Assembly (NCBI GenBank): GCA_910588925.1
Contig: CAJURV010000060.1
Coordinates: 1-12,070 of the forward strand
Direction: 5' to 3'
DNA: 12,070 bases
Source: an uncultured Rikenellaceae bacterium
GTDB taxonomy: Bacteria; Bacteroidota; Bacteroidia; Bacteroidales; Rikenellaceae
Under the pieces are notes generated by a model that saw only the letters and a list, made by a program, of their open reading frames with translations, was not told the DNA's origin and made no database searches. The position numbers and the translations under genes are program-made. Positions 1 to 6,537 of the stretch are shown piece after piece (position 1 is the first letter of the stretch; each line of letters starts with the position of its first letter).

Positions 1-78
1 TCAATGATCTTTTTTCCTACTTCCTATTTCTTAACTTAGGACAATCGGAAGCAACACCATAAATCGACGTTGCGGGTG

Positions 79-109
79 CAAAGATAGAATAAAGTTTTTT
101 GGGAACAAA
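79..109 (-). promoter_or_regulatory. Leftward promoter for a gene beyond the left edge
   Basis: On the minus strand a TATCTTTG box (79-86) matches the Bacteroidota -7 consensus TAnnTTTG. A TTTG (-33 element) lies at 106-109, with a 19-bp spacer. Transcription would start near position 72 and run out of the window. The leader contains no convincing start codon, apart from a nine-codon ATG ORF that stops in the leader, so the gene probably begins just past position 1. A purine-rich stretch on the minus strand at about 15-30 could be its ribosome-binding region. Confidence 0.65.
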
Positions 110-114
110 ACTTT
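91..114. repeat. Inverted repeat AAAGTTTT/AAAACTTT over the leftward -33 box
   Basis: AAAGTTTT (91-98) and AAAACTTT (107-114) are perfect inverse complements separated by 8 bp. The right arm covers the -33 TTTG of the leftward promoter. A regulator binding here would compete with RNA polymerase, so an operator is possible. The DNA is AT-rich, so chance is a real alternative. Confidence 0.4.
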
Positions 115-135
115 TAATGTATTTTTTACATTAAA
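113..135. repeat. Inverted repeat TTTAATGTA/TACATTAAA upstream of the leftward promoter
   Basis: A 9-bp perfect inverted repeat, TTTAATGTA (113-121) and TACATTAAA (127-135), surrounds five T residues. It abuts the previous inverted repeat and lies directly upstream of the -33 element of the leftward promoter. The symmetry and position are typical of a dimeric regulator site, but no regulator gene is visible in the window. Confidence 0.4.
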
Positions 136-220
136 TCTCACACAGAAACAGACAATACGCTTAGAACAAGGCCATTACGCCCTGTATATTTTTATCGCAA
201 CGGACTACCCCACTTACCGA

Positions 221-1330
221 TTATTCACTTCTATGCCCGTCGAGGCTATCCAAAGCGAACGCATAGGCACCTATAGATATGGCGCGGCTGGTGCCTATTC
301 TCGAGAATCCCACGCCTAAACGTAACGCGGCATCGTATAGCACAGTCTTGTCGGAGAACGGTACTTTGGCCTCTCTCACATCGCCTTTGAGAAATTCGTT
401 GAGTTCCGCCTCGTTGTCGAGATCATATACTCTCTGCCACAGACGCGCCACACCCGACGAAGCGAATCTGGAACGCATCTCCTCCAAAGCTGCCGGCATG
501 AACAGGGCCCTGGCTCCGGCCACTCCGCCGCCTATCACTGCCACGCTATCCGTAGCGGTCATAAGGTCGGAAAGCACATCGCCCAACGAACGTCCCATGA
601 TACGATAGGCCTCGAGAGCGGCATCGCGTCTGGGACCTCCCTGTTCGAGACCGTAACCGTATATATCTTTAGGTGTGGGCGCCTCGGATAGGTCTATGCC
701 CATAATCTCCGCATAGAATCGTCTGACGGCCCGAATACTTACTATCTCCTCTATGTTGGTATCGGGAAAGTATCTGTTGTTCATGGTCCACACCTCGGCG
801 GCGATACCGTTGTCGCCCATATACAGTTTCCCGTCGCACACTATACCGGCGCCGAAACCGGTACCGAGGGTTATGCCTAAAAGATTACGGAAACGCCGGG
901 GAGAAACCGCCGCCTCGAGACATCCGTTCAACCACGGCAGAAAACCGGAAATAGCCTCCCCGTAGGCATACAGATCGCCGTCGTTATTTATATAAACCGG
1001 CACCCCGAACATGTCTCTCAACATGGGACCGAGCGCTACACCGCCGCGAAAGGCTGGAAGATTACTCAGATCGCCTATAACTCCGTCACGATAATAGGAG
1101 GGACCGGGAAATGCGAAGCTGATAGCCGCCGGCCTCTCACCCAAAGATCTCTCGACATACCTGAACCCGTCCACAATGCCTTTGAGACACAGGTCGAGAT
1201 CGTGTCCGTTAGAGGGCACGGTGAGAGGCTCTACCACTTGTGCGCAACCCTTCACCGCAGAAAACGAGAACTTGGTACCGCCGGCATCGAGCGTCATGAC
1301 CGCTCTGCGATCGTTTAAATAATCTACCAT
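221..1330 (-). CDS. ROK-family sugar kinase (glucokinase/GlcNAc kinase-like)
   Basis: The 369-aa protein belongs to the ROK/ASKHA kinase fold and probably phosphorylates a hexose or N-acetylhexosamine in the cytoplasm using ATP. Visible motifs are the N-terminal phosphate loop DAGGTK (15-20), a PGP turn (75-77), the catalytic-aspartate region NNDGD (D117 the likely base), the second phosphate loop LGTGFGAG (155-162), the sugar-contacting E179 and a C-terminal GGGVAGA adenosine motif. The usual ROK zinc motif (HxCxxGxxGCxE) is absent: the region around 173-185 has no cysteines. It is also longer than a typical ROK kinase (about 300-320 aa), with extra sequence toward the C-terminus. I chose the ATG at 1330 because the upstream in-frame ATG at 1375 lies inside the promoter. 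The neighbouring divergent hexosaminidase gene suggests GlcNAc or a related sugar as substrate. That is inference, and glucose is equally possible. Confidence 0.85.
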   Translation of the reverse strand: MVDYLNDRRAVMTLDAGGTKFSFSAVKGCAQVVEPLTVPSNGHDLDLCLKGIVDGFRYVERSLGERPAAISFAFPGPSYYRDGVIGDLSNLPAFRGGVALGPMLRDMFGVPVYINNDGDLYAYGEAISGFLPWLNGCLEAAVSPRRFRNLLGITLGTGFGAGIVCDGKLYMGDNGIAAEVWTMNNRYFPDTNIEEIVSIRAVRRFYAEIMGIDLSEAPTPKDIYGYGLEQGGPRRDAALEAYRIMGRSLGDVLSDLMTATDSVAVIGGGVAGARALFMPAALEEMRSRFASSGVARLWQRVYDLDNEAELNEFLKGDVREAKVPFSDKTVLYDAALRLGVGFSRIGTSRAISIGAYAFALDSLDGHRSE

Positions 1331-1343
1331 AATAATCTTTTTG

Positions 1344-1376
1344 CAAAAATAATGTTTTACATGCGAACAGGACAAA
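1344..1376 (-). promoter_or_regulatory. Promoter of the ROK kinase gene
   Basis: Minus-strand TATTTTTG (1344-1351) fits TAnnTTTG, and TTTG (1373-1376) lies 21 bp upstream. The predicted start of transcription, near 1337, is only about 7 nt before the ATG at 1330, so the mRNA would be nearly leaderless. This placement excludes the upstream ATG at 1375 as the translation start. Confidence 0.6.
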
Positions 1377-1465
1377 AACGGCCGGAATAATATCGCTATC
1401 CCAAACCGGATACGGTCCTACTCTTAAATAACAGTATTTATGCCAATCCGTTCAGTTATTTTAAC

Positions 1466-1473
1466 TACTTTTG
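1466..1473 (+). promoter_or_regulatory. -7 box of the LuxE-like/GH20 operon promoter
   Basis: TACTTTTG fits the Bacteroidota -7 consensus and lies 22 bp before the ATG at 1496, giving a leader of about 16 nt. I see no good -33 TTTG at the expected distance, so the promoter may be weak or activator-dependent. It is back to back with the ROK promoter, with about 115 bp between the two -7 boxes. Confidence 0.5.
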
Positions 1474-1495
1474 TAAAAACATAACCCTACGCGTA

Positions 1496-2479
1496 ATGTC
1501 TACTCCGTTCGACATAAAAAACGAAACCGACTTCATAGAGAGATCTCTCGACACATTCCGCTTCCAATACGAGCGGTGCGCCCCGTACAGGGAGTACGTC
1601 GACCTGATAGGCGTGGCCCCCTCGTCCGTGACGACACTCGAGGAGATTCCCTTTATGCCCATATCGCTGTTCCGTACACGACGCATATCCACCGAGCCGG
1701 AGGACGAAATAGTCTTCACAAGCAGCGGTACCACATCCTCGGAGCAGAGCCGTCACCACGTGGCCTCGGCAGCTCTATACCGCGAATCGTTCACACGTGC
1801 GTTCGAAATGTTCTATCGCAAACCAGAGGAATGCAACATATACGGATTGTTGCCGTCGTATCTAGAACGCGACGGGTCGTCGCTGATATATATGGTAACG
1901 GAGCTGATAAACCGCAGCCCCGACGGCGGCTTCTTCCTCTACGACCGGGCCGAACTGGTGCGCAGATTAGAAGGGCGCGACCGTAGCCGCATGACGATAC
2001 TTTTCGGTGTCGGCTTCGCACTGCTCGACTTGGCAGAAGAGTACCGGCTCGATCTGGCGGACGTTGTAGTGATGGAGACCGGCGGCATGAAAGGACGTAG
2101 GCGTGAGATGCCTCGGGCCCAGATGCACGCCGTGCTCAAAGAGCGGTTAGGCGTCGGCAAGGTACACTCCGAATACGGCATGTGCGAACTTCTGTCGCAG
2201 GGTTACTCCTCCGGCGACGGAATATTTTTCACCCCTCCATGGATGAAGGTGCTGATACGCGACGAGAACGACCCGTTCAGCTACCGACACGACGGACGCC
2301 GGGGATGTATCAACGTGATAGACTTAGCCAACCGCCACAGTTGTTCGTTCATTCAGACCGACGACTTAGGACGCCTGACCGCCGACAACGGCTTCACCGT
2401 AGAGGGCCGCCGGGACGGAAGCGTTCTGCGCGGGTGCAACCTTCTACTCGACGAACTGACAGCAAATACCGAACAGTGA
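1496..2479 (+). CDS. LuxE-like acyl-activating (acyl-protein synthetase) family protein
   Basis: The 327-aa protein resembles the LuxE/PaaK-like branch of the adenylate-forming superfamily, whose members activate a carboxylic acid as acyl-AMP and pass it to a thiol or other acceptor. Visible motifs are the nucleotide-binding loop TSSGTTS (75-81), HSEYGMCELLSQ (224-235) in the position of the adenine/acyl motif, and DDLGR (289-293), which in this superfamily contacts the ribose. The length is close to LuxE (about 370 aa) and well short of full PaaK ligases, so the C-terminal domain is reduced. There is no signal peptide, so it is cytoplasmic. It is the first gene of a two-gene operon, and its TGA overlaps the ATG of the hexosaminidase gene. 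No LuxC reductase or acyl carrier protein is nearby, so the acyl substrate and acceptor cannot be assigned. Family placement is fairly sure; function is not. Confidence 0.75.
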   Translation: MSTPFDIKNETDFIERSLDTFRFQYERCAPYREYVDLIGVAPSSVTTLEEIPFMPISLFRTRRISTEPEDEIVFTSSGTTSSEQSRHHVASAALYRESFTRAFEMFYRKPEECNIYGLLPSYLERDGSSLIYMVTELINRSPDGGFFLYDRAELVRRLEGRDRSRMTILFGVGFALLDLAEEYRLDLADVVVMETGGMKGRRREMPRAQMHAVLKERLGVGKVHSEYGMCELLSQGYSSGDGIFFTPPWMKVLIRDENDPFSYRHDGRRGCINVIDLANRHSCSFIQTDDLGRLTADNGFTVEGRRDGSVLRGCNLLLDELTANTEQ

Positions 2480-4785
2480 TGACAACCAATATCCGAGGAA
2501 TAGTCGCCTGCATATCGGCGATAGCACTGATCGTATCGTGCGATCGGACGAAACGGCGGGAGATAGCGGTTATTCCCGAACCTCTCTCCGCAAGAACCAG
2601 CGACGGCACCCTCACACTAAAAGACAACATATACATATCGTTCAACGACACTTTGTTGAAACCGCTCTCGGAATATGTCGCATCGTCGCTGGGACGTATG
2701 GGCATAGATGCCTCCACCGAATCGGGAGGCACGCCCCTCAACCTGCGTCTGACCGCCTCGCACAGGCCCGAGGGCAGCTACACCGTGGAGATCAATTCCA
2801 AGTCGATAACCATAGCTGCACCGAGCTACGAGGGCATAGTAAACGGCGTAGCCACCATATTGCAGATGATACCCACGGACAGTAGCCGCACTCTCCGCAC
2901 CGCAGTCATAAACGACACCCCCCGGATGAGGTGGCGCGGCCTTATGCTCGACTGCGCACGCCATTTCTTCACCGTAGAGGAGGTGGAGGAGCTTCTCGAC
3001 GTGATGGCGTTATACAAGCTGAACAAGTTCCATTGGCATCTCACCGACGATCAGGGCTGGAGAATAGAGATAAAGAGATATCCCTTGCTGACGAAAAGAG
3101 GCGCATGGCGCAGGTTCAACGGCCACGACCGGGAGTGCATGCGTCTGGCACGTGTGCAGGACAACGACGACTTGCTCATACCCGAATCGAAATTGCGCAT
3201 AAACGGCACCGACACCCTTTACGGCGGCTTCTACACGCAGGACGACATACGCCGCGTGGTGAGGTACGCCGCTGTGAGAGGCATAGACATAATACCCGAG
3301 ATAGACATGCCCGGCCACATGCTCACGGCCATGGAGAACTACAAAGGAATATCGTGCTTCGACAACATAGGATGGGGCGAGACATTCTCGTCGCCGTTAT
3401 GTCCCGGCAAAGAGAGCACGTTGGAGTTCGCCCGAAACGTCTACGCCGAGATTTTCGACCTTTTCCCGTACGAATACGTGCATATAGGTGCCGACGAGGT
3501 GGAGAAAAACAACTGGGAGAGATGTCCCGATTGTCGCCGGCGCATGCGCGAGAACGGACTCGAGAACACGGAACAGCTGCAAGCATGGTTCGTGGGCGAG
3601 ATGGAGGAGTTCTTCGACGCCAACGGCAAGAAGCTGATAGGCTGGGACGAGATAACGGACGACGAACTTCCCGGCAGGGCCACCGTGGCATGGTGGAGAT
3701 CGTGGGCCCGCAATGCGGTAAACAAAGCGCTGTCGAATGGAAACGATGTCATAATATGCCCCAACGAGGTGTTCTATTTCGACTACGGGCAGAACGAAAC
3801 CACTCTGAAAAAGCTATACGAATACGAGATAATCGACCCCTCGACAGAGCTCGACCTGCGCGACCGTATCATAGGGGCACAAGCCAACACGTGGTGCGAA
3901 TGGATACCCTCGCGCGAAAGGCTATACTACATGATAGCCCCGCGTATAATGGCCCTATCGGAGCTATGCTGGAGCGACCCGTCTAACAAGGATTGGAAAA
4001 GGTTCTCACACAAAGTGACACGCCACCTCCCCCTTTTGGAGAGCCGCGGCATACCCTATCGCCCGCTCGACATAACGGCGGTGGCAGACTACGGAGCGCA
4101 CAACACCGAGCCGCAACCCTTACAAGCCTCCTACGCCTACACCTCTCCAATAGACATGCTCTTCGTAAGCCCCACGCCGGGCAGCACGGTACGTTACACC
4201 GTCGACGGCACCACCCCTTCGGTTACATCGCAGGCCGCCGACAGCCCCGTAAAGGTGACTGAAACGACCGACTTCTCATTACGTATATTCACAGCGAACG
4301 GCAAAGGCGGCGAAACAGTCGCTTCGCGCGTGACGATAGCCCCGTGCAGCCCGGCCGACACCGACGCCAGACCGACGGGATTGGGGTTAGAGGCGGTATG
4401 GCACGACTACGCCGGCGACATATGCTCCGGTATAGAGGAGGCCCCCGTACGCGGCACATTCAAGACATCCAAAGTGACGATACCCCCGGGAGTAAAAGGA
4501 AACATAGGGTTAGTATTCACCAGCTACATAGACGTACCGCGCGACCATGTCTACACATTCGCCCTCAACTCCGACGACGGATCGCAGCTATGGATAGACG
4601 GCTCTCTCACCGTAGACAACGACGGCGAACACGCCCCACGTACCGTCACCGGACAGAAAGCGCTGGCCAAAGGGTTGCATCCGGTGAAGATATATTACTT
4701 CGACCACAACGGCGGAACAGTATCGCTGAGCCTCGTGGAGAACGGACATGAGACGATTATTGACGGGGAGATGTGGAAGATGTGA
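2479..4785 (+). CDS. GH20 beta-N-acetylhexosaminidase lipoprotein with PA14 domain
   Basis: This 768-aa enzyme would cleave terminal beta-linked GlcNAc or GalNAc from glycans at the cell surface or in the periplasm. The order of parts is: lipoprotein signal peptide with lipobox IVSC (lipidated Cys21); GH20b-like N-terminal domain (about 30-145); GH20 barrel beginning at RWRGLMLDCARH (151-162, substrate-binding R161); HWHLTDDQGW (185-194); catalytic pair D339-E340 in HIGADE; WWRSW (405-409) and NTWCEW (470-475); a chitobiase-type C-terminal domain (about 555-620, with the VDGTTPS turn); and a PA14-like domain (about 633-765). GH20 enzymes use the substrate acetamido group as nucleophile, and both catalytic residues are present. 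An in-frame opening extends back to 2182, but it would overlap the LuxE-like gene by 300 nt and bury the signal peptide, so I chose the ATG at 2479. It is translationally coupled (stop and start share one base). Isoleucine is mostly ATA: 13 of the first 17 codons. Confidence 0.93.
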   Translation: MTTNIRGIVACISAIALIVSCDRTKRREIAVIPEPLSARTSDGTLTLKDNIYISFNDTLLKPLSEYVASSLGRMGIDASTESGGTPLNLRLTASHRPEGSYTVEINSKSITIAAPSYEGIVNGVATILQMIPTDSSRTLRTAVINDTPRMRWRGLMLDCARHFFTVEEVEELLDVMALYKLNKFHWHLTDDQGWRIEIKRYPLLTKRGAWRRFNGHDRECMRLARVQDNDDLLIPESKLRINGTDTLYGGFYTQDDIRRVVRYAAVRGIDIIPEIDMPGHMLTAMENYKGISCFDNIGWGETFSSPLCPGKESTLEFARNVYAEIFDLFPYEYVHIGADEVEKNNWERCPDCRRRMRENGLENTEQLQAWFVGEMEEFFDANGKKLIGWDEITDDELPGRATVAWWRSWARNAVNKALSNGNDVIICPNEVFYFDYGQNETTLKKLYEYEIIDPSTELDLRDRIIGAQANTWCEWIPSRERLYYMIAPRIMALSELCWSDPSNKDWKRFSHKVTRHLPLLESRGIPYRPLDITAVADYGAHNTEPQPLQASYAYTSPIDMLFVSPTPGSTVRYTVDGTTPSVTSQAADSPVKVTETTDFSLRIFTANGKGGETVASRVTIAPCSPADTDARPTGLGLEAVWHDYAGDICSGIEEAPVRGTFKTSKVTIPPGVKGNIGLVFTSYIDVPRDHVYTFALNSDDGSQLWIDGSLTVDNDGEHAPRTVTGQKALAKGLHPVKIYYFDHNGGTVSLSLVENGHETIIDGEMWKM

Positions 4786-4810
4786 CACCGGTATGATTGC
4801 ATTACCTGAG

Positions 4811-4848
4811 AAACAGACCGCACTTCGACCGAGATGCGGTCTGTTTTT
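4811..4848. terminator. Terminator of the GH20 operon, probably bidirectional
   Basis: A perfect 12-bp stem (4811-4822 with 4835-4846) encloses a 12-nt loop and ends in a T run (4844-4848) on the plus strand, 25 bp after the hexosaminidase stop. The stem starts with AAA, so on the minus strand it also ends in T residues. It could therefore stop transcription arriving from the gene remnant that ends at 4849. Confidence 0.88.
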
Positions 4849-5145
4849 CTAAGTAGAGAGCATCAACACGGAATGTTCGAGTATGTATCGCATGTCTTTG
4901 TCGCCGATACGGAATTTATCCACACCTCCGAGGCGTGTTCAAATTCCATCAGCTCATATTCGTCCGGAACTGTCTGCGGCTGAACATCCACTCTGTCGAA
5001 AATATATTTGCCGTCCCAATCGGGTCTGGTCGGCAGAATGAAAAGAGAGCGGTATAGCTTTATTATCCTGTCCTTTAACTTTAAGAACCTTTATTTCATC
5101 AATATCATCTACCTTCTCAAAACCACATGATAACGATGAATCCCG
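4849..5145 (-). pseudogene. Frameshifted remnant of an unrecognised gene
   Basis: Three protein-like minus-strand segments follow one another in different frames. Segment 1 (5145-about 5038) reads SSLSCGFEKVDDIDEIKVLK and continues through KGQDNKAIPLSF. Segment 2 (about 5039-4926) includes LPTRPDWDGKYIFDRVDV and PDEYELMEFEHASE. Segment 3 (about 4932-4849) includes GVDKFRIGDKDMRYILEHS and ends at a TAG exactly beside the bidirectional terminator. The frame changes near 5040 and 4930. Composition, charge pattern and the stop next to a terminator suggest a real gene decayed by at least two indels. A further 21-codon opening (5244-5179, beginning MDGPKLLAGIS) may be its former N-terminus. I do not recognise the family. 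Sequencing errors could give the same picture. Confidence 0.5.
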
Positions 5146-5281
5146 TTAATCGGATACGAGAAAGATACATGTAACAAGCTATCTTATTTCCGCAAAGTTC
5201 AATCCTAAGCGACTGATTCCGGCTAATAGTTTTGGCCCATCCATACCGATGTCCGATAATTTTTAATGATTTTATCTAAAT

Positions 5282-5312
5282 TTTGCATATACACGAAAAA
5301 CGATTATATTTG
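5282..5312 (+). promoter_or_regulatory. Promoter of tRNA-Leu
   Basis: TTTG (5282-5285) and TATATTTG (5305-5312), a full match to TAnnTTTG, are 19 bp apart. Transcription would start near 5318, about 9 nt before the mature tRNA end. This is one of the two best promoters in the window. Confidence 0.8.
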
Positions 5313-5326
5313 CATCATAATACCAC

Positions 5327-5410
5327 GCCCGGATGGCGGAATTGGTAGACGCGTTGGTCTCAAACACCAATGGTAGAAATACTGTGCCGGTTCGATCCCG
5401 GCTCCGGGTA
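5327..5410 (+). tRNA. tRNA-Leu (anticodon CAA)
   Basis: The 84-nt cloverleaf has a 7-bp acceptor stem GCCCGGA/TCCGGGT (first pair G-U), a D-arm closed by GCG/CGC, an anticodon stem TTGGT/ACCAA with loop CTCAAAC (anticodon CAA, reads UUG), a long class II variable arm with a small GTA/TAC stem, and a T-arm GCCGG-TTCGATC-CCGGC. The discriminator base is A73, as required for leucine. CCA is not encoded. The gene stands alone between its own promoter and terminator. Confidence 0.97.
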
Positions 5411-5412
5411 CA

Positions 5413-5452
5413 AGAAAAACTTCGCACTGACTATTCAGTGCGAAGTTTTTCT
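5413..5452 (+). terminator. Terminator of tRNA-Leu
   Basis: An 18-bp perfect stem (5413-5430 with 5435-5452) with a 4-nt loop CTAT begins 3 nt after the tRNA and includes a T5 run at 5446-5450. Because its left arm carries A5, it could also act on the minus strand. Confidence 0.9.
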
Positions 5453-5492
5453 ATATATTCAGTACCCTCAATAGACCACCTTCCCCTATCCT

Positions 5493-5535
5493 AACAAAAC
5501 AAAGTGCATCCCCCATTTCAAAGGGACGCACTTTG
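5493..5535 (-). terminator. Terminator of the transketolase operon
   Basis: The arms CAAAGTGC (5500-5507) and GCACTTTG (5528-5535), extended inward by TCCC/GGGA past one A-C mismatch, form a 12-bp stem. On the minus strand it is followed by TTTTGTT (5499-5493). It starts 25 bp after the transketolase stop. The T tract is short, so efficiency is uncertain. Confidence 0.75.
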
Positions 5536-5559
5536 CAAAACCTAAGCGGAGAACCCGCC

Positions 5560-6513
5560 CTATTTCCTCTTCATCACTCTCTCCACGGCAGCTATTATAT
5601 CCACCGAATCGAGGCCGAATTTTTTCATCAGTTCGTCGGGCTTACCGCTCTCGCCGAATTTGTCGTTCACCGCGACGTATTCCACAGGCATAGGGGCGTG
5701 TCGGGCGAGCAACTGAGCGATAGAATCGCCCAAACCGCCGTTCATGAGGTGCTCCTCGGCCGTCACGACGCATCCGCACTTGCGGGCCGAGGCGAGGACA
5801 GCCTCCTCGTCCAGCGGTTTTATGGTGTGTATGTTGACCAGCTCCGCGCTCACGCCTCTCTCCTCCAGCGCCTCGCACGCCTCGACGGCTTTCCATACGA
5901 GGTGTCCGGTAGCGAATATCACCACGTCGGAGCCCTCTATCATCTTCACCGCCTTGCCTATCTCGAATTTCTGGTCGGCGGGTGTAAAGACCGGCACCGA
6001 GGGACGTCCGAAACGGAGATATACCGGGCCTTTGTATCGTGCCGCCGCTATAGTGGCCGCTTTGGTCTGGTTATAGTCGCAAGGGTTGATTACAACCATT
6101 CCGGGAAGCATCTTCATGAGGCCCAGATCTTCCATCACCTGATGAGTGGCGCCGTCCTCTCCGAGGGTTATCCCGGCATGAGAGGCGGCTATCTTGACAT
6201 TGGCACCCGTATAAGCCACCGACTGACGCACCTGATCGTAGACGCGTCCCGTCACGAACTCGGCGAACGACCCCACGAAAGGTATCTTGCCGGCGGTAGC
6301 CAAACCCGAACCGACGCTTATCATGTTAGCTTCGGCTATACCGGCCTGAAAAAAGCGATCGGGAAACTCTTTCCTGAAAGCGTCCATCTTGAGGGAGCCG
6401 GTAAGGTCGGCACACATGGCGACCACATCGCCGCACTCGCGCCCCGCCTCCAGCAGACCGGCACCGAAACCGGAACGGGTATCTTTCTTCTCTGTATATT
6501 CAAATCTTTTCAT
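5560..6513 (-). CDS. Transketolase, C-terminal subunit
   Basis: This 317-aa protein is the second half of a split transketolase and matches the pyrimidine-binding (about 5-170) and C-terminal (about 190-310) domains. With the upstream subunit it transfers two-carbon ketol units in the non-oxidative pentose phosphate pathway in the cytoplasm. Visible motifs are QAGIAEANM (56-64) with the catalytic E61 that activates the thiamine ring, and SHAGITLGEDGATHQ (111-125), which contributes to substrate and cofactor contacts. I chose the ATG at 6513; an in-frame TTG three codons upstream is a weaker candidate. It starts 24 bp after the stop of the N-terminal subunit, so the two are co-transcribed and should form a mixed alpha2-beta2-type complex. 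DXS-type enzymes are related, but the fused length and motifs fit transketolase better. Confidence 0.93.
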   Translation of the reverse strand: MKRFEYTEKKDTRSGFGAGLLEAGRECGDVVAMCADLTGSLKMDAFRKEFPDRFFQAGIAEANMISVGSGLATAGKIPFVGSFAEFVTGRVYDQVRQSVAYTGANVKIAASHAGITLGEDGATHQVMEDLGLMKMLPGMVVINPCDYNQTKAATIAAARYKGPVYLRFGRPSVPVFTPADQKFEIGKAVKMIEGSDVVIFATGHLVWKAVEACEALEERGVSAELVNIHTIKPLDEEAVLASARKCGCVVTAEEHLMNGGLGDSIAQLLARHAPMPVEYVAVNDKFGESGKPDELMKKFGLDSVDIIAAVERVMKRK

Positions 6514-6537
6514 CGGGAACAATTTTTAATCCACGCA

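Noticed and set aside
150..220. Terminator after the ROK kinase
   Set aside because: Only a weak GGC/GCC pairing around 162-174 is visible and there is no T run on the minus strand.
2182..2478. In-frame N-terminal extension of the hexosaminidase by 99 residues
   Set aside because: It overlaps the LuxE-like gene completely, is rich in Arg and Pro as shadow frames are, and would bury the lipoprotein signal peptide that begins at 2479.
2931..3986. Plus-strand open frame (351 codons) inside the hexosaminidase gene
   Set aside because: Arg/His-rich out-of-frame reading of the GH20 domain, whose catalytic motifs fix the true frame.
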